This document shows positions 1-12,155 of a stretch of 64,000 bases of DNA, piece after piece. The stretch is from positions 6,545,001 through 6,609,000 of the forward strand of contig WPIO01000001.1 in NCBI GenBank assembly GCA_009760855.2, given 5' to 3'. The translations under genes and the position numbers were made by a program. This DNA comes from Cristatella mucedo. Taxonomy: Eukaryota; Bryozoa; Phylactolaemata; Cristatellidae. Position 1 is the first letter of the stretch, and the number at the start of each line of letters is the position of its first letter. Below the pieces are notes generated by a model. The model had not been told where the DNA came from and made no database searches. It saw only the letters and a list, made by a program, of their open reading frames with translations.

Positions 1-237
1 CTTGGGGAGGATGCTTTCGCTCATGGGCAACTCTTTATGGTCGCTTCACAAGTCAGTCATCAGGATAGCATTTGCTTCACCCTCAAACTCTATCCACATT
101 CTACGACGACAAAAATAAATCGCGGTGTAAAAAGAAGTGAAGGACACGTACATTTATGTACAGTATTGCATTTCTACTATGACTCAGCGAAGCAGGTACA
201 CAGGCCACCACTTGTAGGGGCAGTAAAACCTTAATTA

Positions 238-344
238 ATGGCTATCATCACTGCTTGCAGTTAGCAATACAGGATCTCCCACAGCAGGACTTGAACCCAC
301 GACCTCGGTAGCAAAGAGCCATCACCTTACCTCCTGAGGTATCA
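238..344 (-). mobile_element. SINE family B, partial, diverged
   Basis: On the minus strand this contains a B-box-like segment with the word GTGGGTTCAAGTCC, followed by the short linker and 'ttgcagt...gatagcc' tail seen in better copies such as 14668-14843. It lies just downstream of the tRNA-Thr gene. Assigned by similarity to other copies in the window. Confidence 0.55.
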
Positions 345-350
345 GGGCCC

Positions 351-355
351 AAAAA
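351..355 (-). terminator. RNA polymerase III terminator of tRNA-Thr
   Basis: A TTTTT run on the minus strand begins 4 nt past the mature 3' end of the tRNA gene. This is the normal signal for RNA polymerase III release. Confidence 0.7.
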
Positions 356-358
356 GAA

Positions 359-429
359 GCCCCCACTGGGGATCGAACCCAGGACCACCAGTTTACAAGA
401 CTGGTGCTCTACCACTGAGCTATAGAGGC
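359..429 (-). tRNA. tRNA-Thr (anticodon TGT)
   Basis: The 71 nt fold into a complete cloverleaf. The 7-bp acceptor stem pairs GCCTCTA with TGGGGGC, using two G-U pairs. The D arm is GCTC/GAGC, the anticodon arm is CCAGT-CTTGTAA-ACTGG, and the T arm is CTGGG-TTCGATC-CCCAG. The anticodon TGT reads ACA (Thr). Internal A and B boxes are intact, and a TTTTT terminator follows. CCA is not encoded, as usual in eukaryotes. Full pairing argues for a real gene rather than a SINE head, although SINE family B sequence lies next to it. There is no intron. Confidence 0.9.
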
Positions 430-490
430 TGCTGGCTTCGTCCCTGTTACAACAGTCAACATTGAAATCGTTACTGACTTGTCGGGTGAC

Positions 491-518
491 GTGTAGGGCC
501 TTTTTTAAGGCCCTACAC
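491..518. repeat. Perfect 12-bp hairpin with TTTT loop
   Basis: The arm GTGTAGGGCCTT (491-502) is exactly complementary to 507-518 around a 4-nt T loop. It lies about 60 bp upstream of the tRNA-Thr 5' end. Its function is unknown. Confidence 0.6.
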
Positions 519-1190
519 TGTAGTATCTAGGTGTACTAGGGACGAATATAACCATAACTTTTTTTATTGGCTCTCGCCTTAAAGATATTTCATATAGTTC
601 ATTTTCCATGTTTCACCGTGCGAATTTATCCAGTAGGACTGCAACAATATCCTAAATAAGCCTAGACTGATGTAATATTGCATTGCATGCATAATACCGT
701 CATGCACCAATGATCCAGAGTTGATTGCATTATTTCCTGATGCAATGCAATACTACTGCCAGGCTGCTGCTGCAGTAAGCTGATATCATAAAGCCCAGTC
801 GGAAAGGTTGAGCATTTCAATATTTCAGATTTGTGCGAGACAGTTTAAGCTACTGTTACATGAAACTATCATCATTTTATCCATCGAGGTACACAACAGA
901 AAAAGTAATGCCTCAAAAGTGCGTTAATACAGCGGACAACGTTTACTATATTTTGGGGGAGTGACTATTCGCCAACCAGAAGAAAAGTATCACTTCTCAA
1001 GTGAGGTAGGCATATCATCCTTACTTCGGTTGCAAGGTTGGTGACCAAGACCAGCTTTGAGCACAGCATATAAGTTGTGCTACGTGTACAACACAGCTTT
1101 CACAGTGGTTGAATGGCAAAAGGCCATCAATGCCATTTGCAGTCCCCATGGTCTGGAGAGTGCCAAGCAACCACATAAATGACTGTTACT
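519..1190. other. No recognisable gene
   Basis: AT-moderate sequence with stop codons in all frames. I see no family match, RNA gene or clear repeat. Confidence 0.5.
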
Positions 1191-1199
1191 TCTGCTTGG

Positions 1200-2640
1200 T
1201 CCCTCCTCTTTCCGGTAGAATAACGAAGCAAAAGCATTGACACAAGCTCCACATGGTGCGGGACGTCCTATTCCAGATCCTCCAGCAGAATATTCTCTTG
1301 ATTCATGTGATGAGGACAAGGATGAGCCGACCTGCTCTTCTCCTAGTACGTCAGCATACTGTGATCCCGATTTCCACTGTGGCGCATCATCAACCCCACA
1401 CAGAATAGCACCGGACGAACTAAATGACCAGGTTCGCGATTTGAACTTATCCAAGAACGAGGCAGAGTTGCTAGGATCAAGACTCCAACAATGGAATCTT
1501 CTCAAAGAAGAGGTCACAACTACTTAATATCGAAAGCGCCACCAGCACGTGGAGCCTTACTTCAAAAAGAAAAGTAATCTGGTATTCTTTTCCGATGTTG
1601 AGGGCCTCATGACCGCCTTACAAATCACTCACGATCCACAATAATAATAATAATAATAATAATTCACTTGATAAAGCGCCCTCAGAGAACTCAATCTCTC
1701 TCTAGGCGCTTTACATTTGCTGCAAAGGGAAATGCAGAATGGAGACTATTTGTTGACTCTTCGAAACTGAGTCTTAAGGCTGTGCTTGTGCACAATGGAA
1801 ACCGCCTTCCATCTATTCCAGTAGCCCATGCTGTCCACATGAAAGAGACATACGATAACTTGAAGCAGCTACTGGATTCAATTGAGTATAACAAATACAG
1901 CTGGCACCTCTGTGGTGATTTGAAGGTAGTTGCCCTTTTAATGGGACTGCAGCAGGGATATAAAAAATACATGTGTTTCTTATGTGAGTGGAATAGCTGA
2001 GCAAGGGAATTGCACTACTTGTGGAAGGAATGGACTCACAGACAAAATCTAGCAGTTGGAGAGAAGAATATCAAGCACCCAGCTCTGGTCGAGGCTCGCA
2101 AAATCCTGCTACCACCCCTTCACATCAAACTAGGTTTGATGAAGAACTTTGTGGAAGCCATGGACTGGACTTTGCCAGCTTTCCAATACCTGCACTACAA
2201 ATTCCCTCGACTCGGCAAAGCGAAGCAAAGACTAAAGAGCGAGTTTTGAGAGTCCTCAGATTCGATAGCTCTTCAAAGATGACCGGTTTAACGGTGGAGT
2301 GCTTTTCGCCTAGTGTCTACAAACTTTCTCGGGAATGTTAGGGCAGAAAACTACAAGGAACTAGTAGAAAACATGCTGATGCAGTATCAGAAACTTGGCT
2401 GCAATATGACTCTTAAGATCCACTTCCTTCATTCCAATTTGGATTTCTTCCCTGACAACTGTGGTACGGTTAGTGATGAACATGGCAAACGTTTCATAGA
2501 GATATCGCAATAATGGAACAAAGGTCATAGGGAAAATGGTCCACTACAATGCTGGCTGACTACTTCGAGACACTCCCCAGAGATGATCCTGAACAGCTGT
2601 ACAAGAACAGGCGAAGAAATCTAAGAAGTAGTCTATGACT
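1200..2640 (+). pseudogene. Decayed copy of an uncharacterised, probably transposon-derived invertebrate ORF family
   Basis: Frames between about 1237 and 2600 together resemble a multicopy protein family I recall from cnidarians and arthropods, whose function I do not know. Recognisable blocks, in order, are LNLSKNEAELLGSRLQQWNLL-like (about 1440-1500), EWRLFVDSSK (about 1739), CGDLKVVALLMGLQQGY (about 1911-1962), LPPLHIKLGLMKNFVEAMD (about 2112-2168), FLGNVRAENY (about 2323), and LHSNLDFFPDN..VSDEHGKRF (about 2430-2495). The copy is dead: it has several in-frame stops (for example after CFLCEWNS and after RLKSEF), frameshifts, and a LINE 3'-end insertion at 1641-1735 just before the EWRLF block. 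It lies on the strand opposite ACAT1. Domestication is not supported. Confidence 0.75.
1641..1735 (-). mobile_element. LINE family 1, 5'-truncated 3' end
   Basis: An (ATA)n run is followed by the reverse complement of the LINE 3' end (the 'aaagcgcctagagagagattgag' type tail, also at 63857-63930). Only about 95 bp was inserted, splitting the pseudogene ORF. Extreme 5' truncation is typical of target-primed reverse transcription. Confidence 0.8.
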
Positions 2641-3480
2641 TCATTTTTTACAAGTATTAACCGTAGGTTTGTTACTTTTGGCATGCAATTCGTGATATAC
2701 ACATTAATTTGTTGCAGATTAAAAGGTATAGCTAATTTTGCCATTGGACTGTCATATTCATGTTGAGCGCATACAAATTGATCGGAAATTCGTAATTTTA
2801 TTTCAGTAGCACGACTTTTGAAACAATTTATAAACCAGTCTTACCAGCATGTTTACCAATAGCAAGTAGCAATAGCGATTAATATAATTAAGCCAGCACC
2901 GATGAGTGAGGCTAAGAGACCCGATGCTATGGTGACCATTTTCAGGCACACTCTAGTTCGAGGTTGCTAATGCAAGAATCAAGTCGGTTTCAATGCCCTC
3001 ACAGCTGAACAAGCAGAGAGTAGATGTGCTTCTTTCTGTTAGGGTTGGTGGACCGGTTATATTCCACGAGAAGAACAGTTTTGGTTGCAGGAGCGGCTAT
3101 AATCCACGAAAGGTACGAGAAAAAGCAACACACACTCGGACACAACACAGACACACGAACTGCATTTAGCACTGTAAACAAACGTACGGCTTAGTCAGTT
3201 TAGGTCCTAGGGATTAGCAACCAGCCGACCTACTGCTTAGCAACATACATGCAGCTAGCCAGACGCACGCACACACAGGTAGCACAGCAATGAGAAGGAA
3301 AGCGAGGACTGCAGAGTGAACGAGATTTGATACCAAGGGAGACAGAAGAGAGAGGGGAGTGCAAGAAAGGAAAAGTGAAGCGAGTCAGCAACAGCAAAGG
3401 AACAAGAGACCATGAGAATGAGATAAGGGAAAGAAGATAGGGAGAGAAGAAGAACAAGAAAGAGAGAGAGGCTCAGAAGT
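2641..3480. other. Unannotated stretch; no ACAT1 exon found
   Basis: I searched the minus strand for the missing ACAT1 C-terminal motifs (NGTVTAANAS-like, NEAF, GHPIG) and did not see them. A short imperfect duplication around 'tataatccacga' occurs at about 3058-3108. Nothing else is recognisable. Confidence 0.5.
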
Positions 3481-3504
3481 TCAGAGTGATATAGATAGAG
3501 AGAT

Positions 3505-3613
3505 AGAAAGATAGAGAGAGAGAGAGAGAGAGACAGAGGGGGGAGGGAGGGAGGGAGGGAGGGAGGGAGAGGAGCGAGAGGAGAGGAGAGAGAGGAGAGA
3601 GAGGAGAGGAGAG

Positions 3614-3649
<36 letters not shown>

Positions 3650-3651
3650 AG

Positions 3652-3709
<58 letters not shown>
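3505..3709. repeat. (GA)n microsatellite with (GGGA)n segment
   Basis: About 200 bp of GA repeats on the plus strand, interrupted by GGGA/GGAG units near 3538-3620. On the ACAT1 sense strand it is a CT tract beginning about 57 nt after the exon 7 donor. Confidence 0.95.
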
Positions 3710-3711
<2 letters not shown>

Positions 3712-3765
3712 CACTGTTTGTAGGAAAACAACCAGAACTACAACGAAAGTGCACGACCTTCTCAC

Positions 3766-3922
3766 CTGTTTTTCCACTCTTCACAACCACGGGAACAATC
3801 TCCTTGGCAAAAATGCCAGCTTTTGCTGCTGCCTGGCTGCGTTTGTAGCTGTCGATGGCGAAAGCATCCTGCTCTGCACGGCCGATCTGCTGCTGCTTAG
3901 CCGTGTGCTCCGCACAATTGCC
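3766..3922 (-). CDS. ACAT1: ACAT1 exon 7
   Basis: 157 nt encoding [19 protein letters not shown] and onward to [12 protein letters not shown]. It matches the thiolase segment after the KIHMG junction. Acceptor is ...cactcacag, donor gtgaga. It ends in phase 1, so at least one more exon must follow. Confidence 0.93.
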
Positions 3923-4325
3923 CTGTGAGTGCGCAAGAATGAGTCCCTGCCTGGCCAGAGGTACGCAAACAGTAATGGCCACATCGCCGCCACTAAAGTC
4001 TTAGCTAAGGTGCAAGTACTTTGCCCGACCCAGACCGTGGGTTCGGCTCCTGTAGCAGGCAATCCTTGATTGCCCACTGCAGGTGGGATGATAAGGATCC
4101 TTTGCTGCTACATAAATGAGGCTGCTGAATCAGCTAACCTTTAGCTTACCTTTACAAGGTGGGCAAGATCACAACGGACCGTGGCACTCGCGCACACAAA
4201 GACTCGTCGACAAGGTAAAACAAAAAAGGGGTGTATGCACGTTGCAACCACAGTGAAAATGCAAAGGTGCCCTTGTACGAGCTCATCACGGATTGCGCAT
4301 GTTCACATGCAAGCACACACGCGCA

Positions 4326-4367
<42 letters not shown>

Positions 4368-4643
4368 TTAACAAACACACACACAAAGCATGTGCACGCA
4401 CACACTTGCAAAAGCACACACACACAAAGACAAAAGCAAGACAGTGTACTTCTCACACGCTCAGCCGCAGCACTTACCCACACCATCAGTGTGACCATAA
4501 ATACGGTTGTAATCGAGTAGGAACCAAACCGTTTGCTGCCGCCCCCTCCCGACGCACAGCAAAGAGAAACAGCACTCGGGGCAGTTAAAAGGATCATGAT
4601 CATGCCCCCTGATCGAAGCAGAGCACTGAGCCGGGGAGAGAGA

Positions 4644-4724
<81 letters not shown>

Positions 4725-7700
4725 CACCATGTGTATCTTCTTGTAGGCATCGGTTAGACCGTCGTATACTATACCATCCTACAAACAGAGAAACCGGATG
4801 CTTTTGGCACTCGCATACAGACGACGAGTCGTGGCAGGCAGCGGCTAGCTGCGCCAGGCACGCGCCCATGTACGCAGCGGCGTACCAAGAGCTGAACGCC
4901 GCCGTAGGGCGTGTCGCCGCGCTTCATATAGTAGGGAACGTTGGACATACTCTCCATGCCGCCAGCCACCATTATGTCCTTCAAGGAGAGCCAGGGGAGG
5001 CAGGCACGCAATGAGCGGCTCGAGTCAGCGCGATCGACACTGCGGCAGCGCTCTGCAACAGCAGCTCTGCTCGCACGCGGGCAGGAGGCGTGCTCACCTG
5101 GTGGCCGCACATCAACGTCTGAGCGGCGAGCATGATGGCTTTCATGCCCGAGGCACAGACTTTGTTTATGGTCGTAGTTGGAGTTGCAACTGCCAGGCCT
5201 GACGGAAGAGGAGAGGGAGGAGGAGGAGGAGGAGAGAAGACAGAAGCAGCTGCGCCACTCAGGCTGGCAGGCAGTCGGCCAGGAAGGAAAGAGCAGCAGA
5301 CAGAGCCGCGCACGCAGCACAGTCGCGCATCGCACAGACACCACGGTGTGTAGGTCAACCGGAAGAAACAGCAGCGAGCAGCATGGCGCCACCGACAGCT
5401 GTGCCCGCGGCAGTAAAACATCGGTGCGCCCGCGAACACGAGCAAGAACGACACTGCGGAGTGGCCTGACCGAGGTGCGCACCGTTTTTCTTTTGCATTT
5501 TAACCTAAAAGACCCAGCAGGTTTTTGTCCCGTTTTTTAGATTGCGTGCTTTTCGTTTGATTTTGTGGGAATGCGCACTTTGCATTGCTTCGCAAATGAA
5601 ATATAATTCATTTGTGTGGTGCCCTAAGAGAACTCAATCTCTATTGAGGCGCCTCACATGGGCCACAGGGCTCGAGCCCACGACCTCGGCCAGACTTCAG
5701 TCGGGGCGAGCACCTTAACCACTGAGCCAAACCAGTGTGGCATGCCGGCTGCGATCGTCTTTCGAGGGCTAGCCCTTCTTCGATTGATGCCAGCAATGGC
5801 CAAGTCCTCCAAGCTCCAGAGACCATTCAGACAAGGCGCAGGGTCAAGGCCTTCAAGCCAGCCACGACATGTTTCGGTAGGGAATTCCAGAGCTCGGCAG
5901 CTCGATAGGGGAGCGACTGAATGACCAATGCCCTGCCAGCTGAACGTGCCCAACTGAACCGATTGTTCCATTGGATCATCAGTACAAGAGAGACCTTGCT
6001 CTGGCTTGCAGTGCTGCATGTCTGCTGCATATGTGGATATCTGGCTGCTGGGTAGGAGGGAGCCCCGACCCTTGCGACATTTATACACATTAAGAAGTGT
6101 CTCGACTTAACTGCATGCCCAACAGAGGCCAGTGAACAGCCTGTAGCAGTAAGAAGGAGACTCTGTTTCGAACTTGCCGTGTTTACGAGTCGGGCTATCC
6201 AGTTATAAGAGAGTTTGCAGAGAGCTTCAGGACGAATCACTGTAATCCATTTTGAAAGCAACAGGTGCCATACATAGGTGATTATGAAGGCTAAGCTTGG
6301 CCACTGACGATATATGAACAATTTGTGACAAGCAAAGTTTACATGGTCATTTTTTTAAGAACTTGTTCAATTAATGCTCACGATGCTCTTTGACAATCTT
6401 GGCCAAATGTCTCCTGTGATCTTGATAGTTCGAGAGATGGTGATGCAAAAGTGAGATCCTGTAAATGCAGCTTTAAGCTGCATTGACGTGATCAAGGTTG
6501 CATTTTTATGGAAAACCTCGGTCAGTTGCCCTGAAGTTCATGCCACTCTTTAATGCTCCTGACTAACTTCTTTACAAATCTTTGTTAGTTTGCCGGATTG
6601 CCACATTAAAGATAGAAACCGGAAATGCATTTTTATCAACAGCCTAACATTTCAATTATGCAGAGCAATAATATTATTAATATTAATGGGTAGTTTATAT
6701 AGCATCCTAATAGAACAGTATCTCTAACCAGGCATTTTACAACTCAATGGAAAAATATCGTCTACAAAGGGTTAGTGACATCAAGCATGCAAAAGCAAAT
6801 ACATATCAAGCTTAGGCCAGCATTATAAAGGGATCATGAAGATATTTATGGCCACCAATTAAGAAGACTTCTTGCTAATAACATGCACTGAATCACGCTA
6901 AGTTAGGTACATGCACTGAATCATGCTAAGTTAGGTGAACCAAAGCACGCCAGGACAAGAAAGAGACGCTCAGAGCAGCAAAAGAAAAGCTGACCGGAGC
7001 AGATGTGTCTAAAGTCAAGACTTTGAAGATGCGAGGTGATTGCAGGTAATGACTGTAGCCGGAAGCAAGTTTCTGCCTTTCGGCGCATAGGAGCTCAAGG
7101 CTTGATCACCAAAGGTTTTCGATTTAGCGTCAGGGACGACGAGATGACTACAAGTGGAGAAGCGGGTGTTGTGAGAGCACACTGGAGGAACACTGGAGGA
7201 ACAAGGAGATCGGATAGGTAGGTAGGCGCAAGCGAGTGAAACAATCTGTAAGCCAGACTGAGGACGTCGAAATCGGTTCGATCCGTGATAGGATTACAGT
7301 GAAGCTCAGACAGAAGTGGCACGATGTGGCAGCTACAACGTTGACGACAGACTAAACCAGACGAGTCGCCGATTTGTGCACAAGCTGTAGATGGCTAAAG
7401 ACACAGGCCGGGATTCCTGAATACAGGGAATGGCAATAGTCTAGACTCGATGTCACAAAAGCCAGAGGCAGTTTGGCTGTCGCACTATTCATCTCAATAG
7501 ACCCTCATTTTGGCAATGTTCCTCGACTGAATAGGGGAGGAACGTGCTCATCAATGACAAGTCATTTGGAATAGTGAACCTCGATTATGGACGGACGTCA
7601 CAGGAGTGATACTAGATTAACACATTTTGAGGGCTAGGTCTTCCAACTTTTGGGAGTGATAGTACTAGGCTTGCCCATAACTATTAGGTTGGTATTATGA

Positions 7701-10700
7701 TCGTTTAACTTCAGGAAGTTAGCAGGCATCCAAACGCAAATGTCGTCAATGCAGGCAGCAAGGGAACTAAATGAGCCCGATGAGAAGCAAGGCTTAACAG
7801 GTCGAGGCAGAGCTGGTTGTCATCGGTGTAGAGGCACCTTCAAAGGATAGGCAGAGCTGGTTGTCATCGGTGTACAAATGAAAGCCAAGACCGTGTTTGA
7901 CAATGACGCCGGGCACAGAGAGAGCACAGACGGTGAAAGAAGGGGACCCTTAGACCGAAGCCTAAGGCACCCAATCACCTTTAAGTGCTCCCTACATGAC
8001 CGACAGTCGTTTAGATCGACAATCTGGCATCTCTAACCAAGGTAGGACCTAACTCAGTTTAGCGCAGTGCATGTGATTACCAGACATGCGGAGAGGTGGC
8101 CAAGAAGGATGTAAATATTTAATGAATGCATATGGGACCGCTGCAGAGATTATATCAAAGTAGATCAGTGTTTATGACTCCCGACTTGCTAACTAAAGAG
8201 TGCAGAAACAAGTGACCAAATAAGGACAGTCTAACGACAGGCACGGCTGAGCGTCCCAGTAGGAGAGACAGATTAGCGTGCACACTGGTTGCCTAGTCAT
8301 TACGCCTAGTCTGTAAACTGCAGCTACACACTCTGAGACGATTCCCAGTGCTCTCACTCAAGCAAGGCTCTAATGCTCGGTCGCTGCCCTTACGTGCAGT
8401 AAGGGCAGTGAGGACCACGAAGTAGTACTCTTCGTGCCGTGAGGCTAGCTAGGCAAACCGAATGGGTGCAACAGTACGGAGGGGGAAGGGGGCGGCAGCA
8501 GTAGCTCGACTGTCACACGACTGACTCGGTCCAGCCGCTCTACACAGCATTCAGCTCTACATAGCAGCACTTTTAGGAAGCAAGAGGGTAACGAAGCGTC
8601 GAATTTCTGATAAATGACAACGAAGCCGAAATGTCGAGTCAAGATCTCGATGCCCAAGTACGGAGGCGTACTTAGGGAGTCACCTAGACACACATCCTGT
8701 CGAAAGTCGTAGACCTTCGGTTTTCACTCTTAATAGCTCTTTAGGCATTCTTTACATCGAACCCATTTTGGACTGTGAGACACTTCCGTCCAACCCAACG
8801 TATGGCAGGCGGCACAACCATGCGGCCGAAGCATTCAGCTTCGAAGTTTAGGGCCGGTCATGGTCACGTGTGCTACTCGCTCGGACGAGCTCACCGTTGA
8901 GCTCCTTGTATATTTGCATGTTCCCGTGTGCAGGTACGGTCTGCAGCTGAAGTGGCCTCGCTGAGAGCCAATGAAGCACACACGTGGTAGTGCACGATTT
9001 TCAGGCATTCGACGTCATCTAGCAAGGCTTTTTGCATCGCTGGAAAGCGCCGAGTATCGACAAAAACGCGTCCGTCCACTCACCTCACACACCCGCCACC
9101 GGCCCGCCCCCACTCACTCTTCTCCACGAGTGTGAGGCGAGCGATACCCTGTGCAGCCGGCCGGCCGGCTGCACAGGGTAGCGTATGGTAGGTCAGGCGG
9201 CCAACGAACGGGGCAGAGCAATTACTGGCGACATATGCCGACCCACCATGATACTGAACGGCAGCACATGCAAAGAGCACGCGAAGAACTTCCCACAGCG
9301 CTACTGCCCTTTTCCACAAGGGGCAGCTGAGGACAGCATATCTAATAGGCTTGCAATACGATTAAATGCCATGCCACTGCACGGGCCGAAAAGCTACAGC
9401 AGCTTTGTTCTAATCATGGTCCAGTCCATCCAGCATGCGCGCCCTGAAGGCCGCGGGCAGCTGCAACAATGCTCACCCCCCTCCCGGGCGTGCTGACCTT
9501 GCAATGGCACCGACTGCGATTCTCTGGAGACTGGTGGTCGCCCGGGCAGCAACCGTAGGCATGGCCAGGTCTGTGAATTTCACTAAATCGATGTCGAGTG
9601 AGAACAAGTTTGCTGTTTACCGTGTGCCAGCAAAGCCCCTCGGACTTTTGAGTGCTACAGAAAGCCTCTCTGGTGTCAACACCATCTTGGTGGCTTTAGT
9701 GGCTTTTTACAGACGGTGACACCCTTTGCCGAGGAGTGGATCCGACCTTGACCTCTCCAAATGCAGCCAATCGCACAAAAGTTGAAGGGGTGCGTCGGGC
9801 AGCCAAGCCACCCAACCGAGCCCCTCAGGTCGGTCCAAAGCAGAGGAAGGGGGAGGGCCAAGGCATGCTGCCCCACATTCCTTCGTCCACGGCAGCAAAG
9901 CGCACACTACCATTCGGCATACGAGCTGAGAGGTGCGCTGCACGTGCAGCGCACTGTGAACGTCGGTATCGTGCATGCGGCGGCAGAGCGTACCTGCACC
10001 GAGAGCCGCCTGCCTGGCCGGCGCCTGGCCGGCGCCCGCCTGGCAAACGTTGCCCATGAACACCTCCTCAATTTCGTTGGCATCTACATCTACAAGAGCA
10101 CAAGCTGCACGGTCTGGAGGCAGTTACAATCAAGTGCGCATTCAAATGCATGCTCTGCAACAACTCCAAAACGGTGTACAGACGGCAGAGGAGGGGTTGA
10201 TCTAACAGACACGCACGACTGTCCTTTGGGGAGGGATACAAAATAAATATAATTCGCTTGTATGGTGCCACAAGAGAACAAAATCCCTATCCGTGAGCTT
10301 CACATACGCCACAGGGCTCGAGTCCACGAGTTTGGTCATCAAATGCATTAGCATTGACCTCGGTCATCAAAGGTGAGCACCGTAACCCCTGGGCCAAACT
10401 AAGGATGTGATACGTCATGTTGACCTCGGGAGCTAAACGGTGGGCCTTTAGTGTCAGAGGCAAGCGAATCACAACTGCCCCATTCCCATGACGTAGAGGC
10501 ACTCCTGCGGCAGTGCCGGCTAGCGGCTCATGCAATGCCGACGATTTCCGCCTACTGTCTCCACTCCCAGCAAAACTCAGTCGAGTTCTCGTATATAAAA
10601 CGAAAAAGCAAAGGAAAACCACGAGCACACACTGCTCACCGACTCCGGTTTCGGTGCATCCCACCACATCACCCTAACGGCACTGGGTAGCAAGCATCGC

Positions 10701-12114
10701 CGATGCACCGTCGAGCTTAAACTTTGCAGATATGATGCTACAGTGCAGACATGAAGACGCAGCGGGCAACGGACCACCGGACTCTACCGAGTGCCAAATC
10801 GCAGTAGCAAGTTTGGAGTCAGGTGCAAGATCACTCCCCAGTGTAAAGCTAACAATTAGAGCCCAAGTCTGAGCTCAGCTGGTGAGGGGCAGCTCTGGCA
10901 AAACATGGGCGGCTTGCGTGACATTTCGGTGGGTTCAGGTTCGAATCCTGTGCACAGTGGCATATGGACAGCAGTCCGCATCGCAGGCGACACTGAGTGA
11001 GGCAGGGGTTTGGCCTTGGCTTTTCCGGGTTTTCAAGGAAAATAGAGCTACTTCGGCAATGGAATGGCAAGATGGCTGCAAAAAACCTGGTGCCCTGCGA
11101 CTGCACGAATCGAAGCCAAGCAGCCAGGCGAGCACAGCGCTGGTAGCGAGAGCAAACACACCAGCGCTTTTTTTCTGTAAAGATGAGCTCATGTACAGAT
11201 CCTTTGAGTTACGGACCTGGTGCATGCACTCGGGGTACACGCAGACGTTTGCCAATTTCTCAACAAAGCAGCTAAAGAAAAGCAGGCCACATTGTGCCGG
11301 TCTGTAGAACAGCATAACAGCCCACATAAACGACACGATTGTTCAGCCACTCAGCACGAGCACGAGCTTACACAATGTTTTGACGGCCCAAGGTCAGCAC
11401 CACTGCATCTAGCCGAACCATACTCACGGATCATCTGCCCAGCTAAGAGACGGACAGCAAGGCAATGCAGCATCTGCTGAAGAAGGCACTAGCTAGCTAG
11501 CTAGCTAGCTCTGCTTAAGGCTGCGGGCAGCCACATGCAAACTCACTTCCCCTTTCGATGGCCGCTTTTATTGCCAGCGAGCCCAGCGCCGTTGCGCTGA
11601 GCGGAGCAAGTGAGCCTCGAAAGCTGCCGATGGGAGTCCTGGCAGCCGACACGATGAAGACCTCCTACGAGCAGAGCAGCAGCAGTGGCAGCAGCAGCAC
11701 ACGTGGAGCTGCAGCAGCCAGCTGACCAGCAGCAGTGGCAGTGGCAGCAGCAACACAGAGAACTCCACGAGCTGTGTGTCTGAAAAGTGGTGACCGCACC
11801 GAACGAATGGGAGACGGTGGTGGTGGTGGCACATGGCAGCACACGGTGCAGAGTGGCATGCATAGCAGCTGCATGTTCGACAAAGCAAGCAAACCACCCA
11901 CCAGGTCGACTTTGTTAACTCACAAACAAAGTCCCTGCGACAGTGGGACATTTTTTCAGCAGAGTACGCCTGTTTCCAGCCGAGACTGCTCAGGATCTTT
12001 TGAGATCAGGCTCTCTCTCTCTCCTACTATCTCTCTCATACTCACTCTCTCCTACTCACTCTCTCCCTCTCCTACTCTCTCTCTCTCTCTCTCTCCCTCT
12101 CTCTCTCTCCTACT

Positions 12115-12155
<41 letters not shown>

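Noticed and set aside
3255-3982. Long minus-strand open frames of [12 protein letters not shown]
   Set aside because: They are translations of (GA)n; any frame of a GA/CT tract is open. The only real coding part is ACAT1 exon 7 at 3766-3922.
4152-4603. CVCVCV and HTHTHT open frames
   Set aside because: (CA)n/(GT)n translation.
4769-5482. A single 237-aa minus-strand protein
   Set aside because: Contains ACAT1 exon 5 only. The rest is intron read in frame; exon 4 lies in another frame and is joined by splicing.
10865-10990. A functional tRNA gene
   Set aside because: Boxes are present but I could not pair an acceptor or anticodon stem; a SINE head is more likely.
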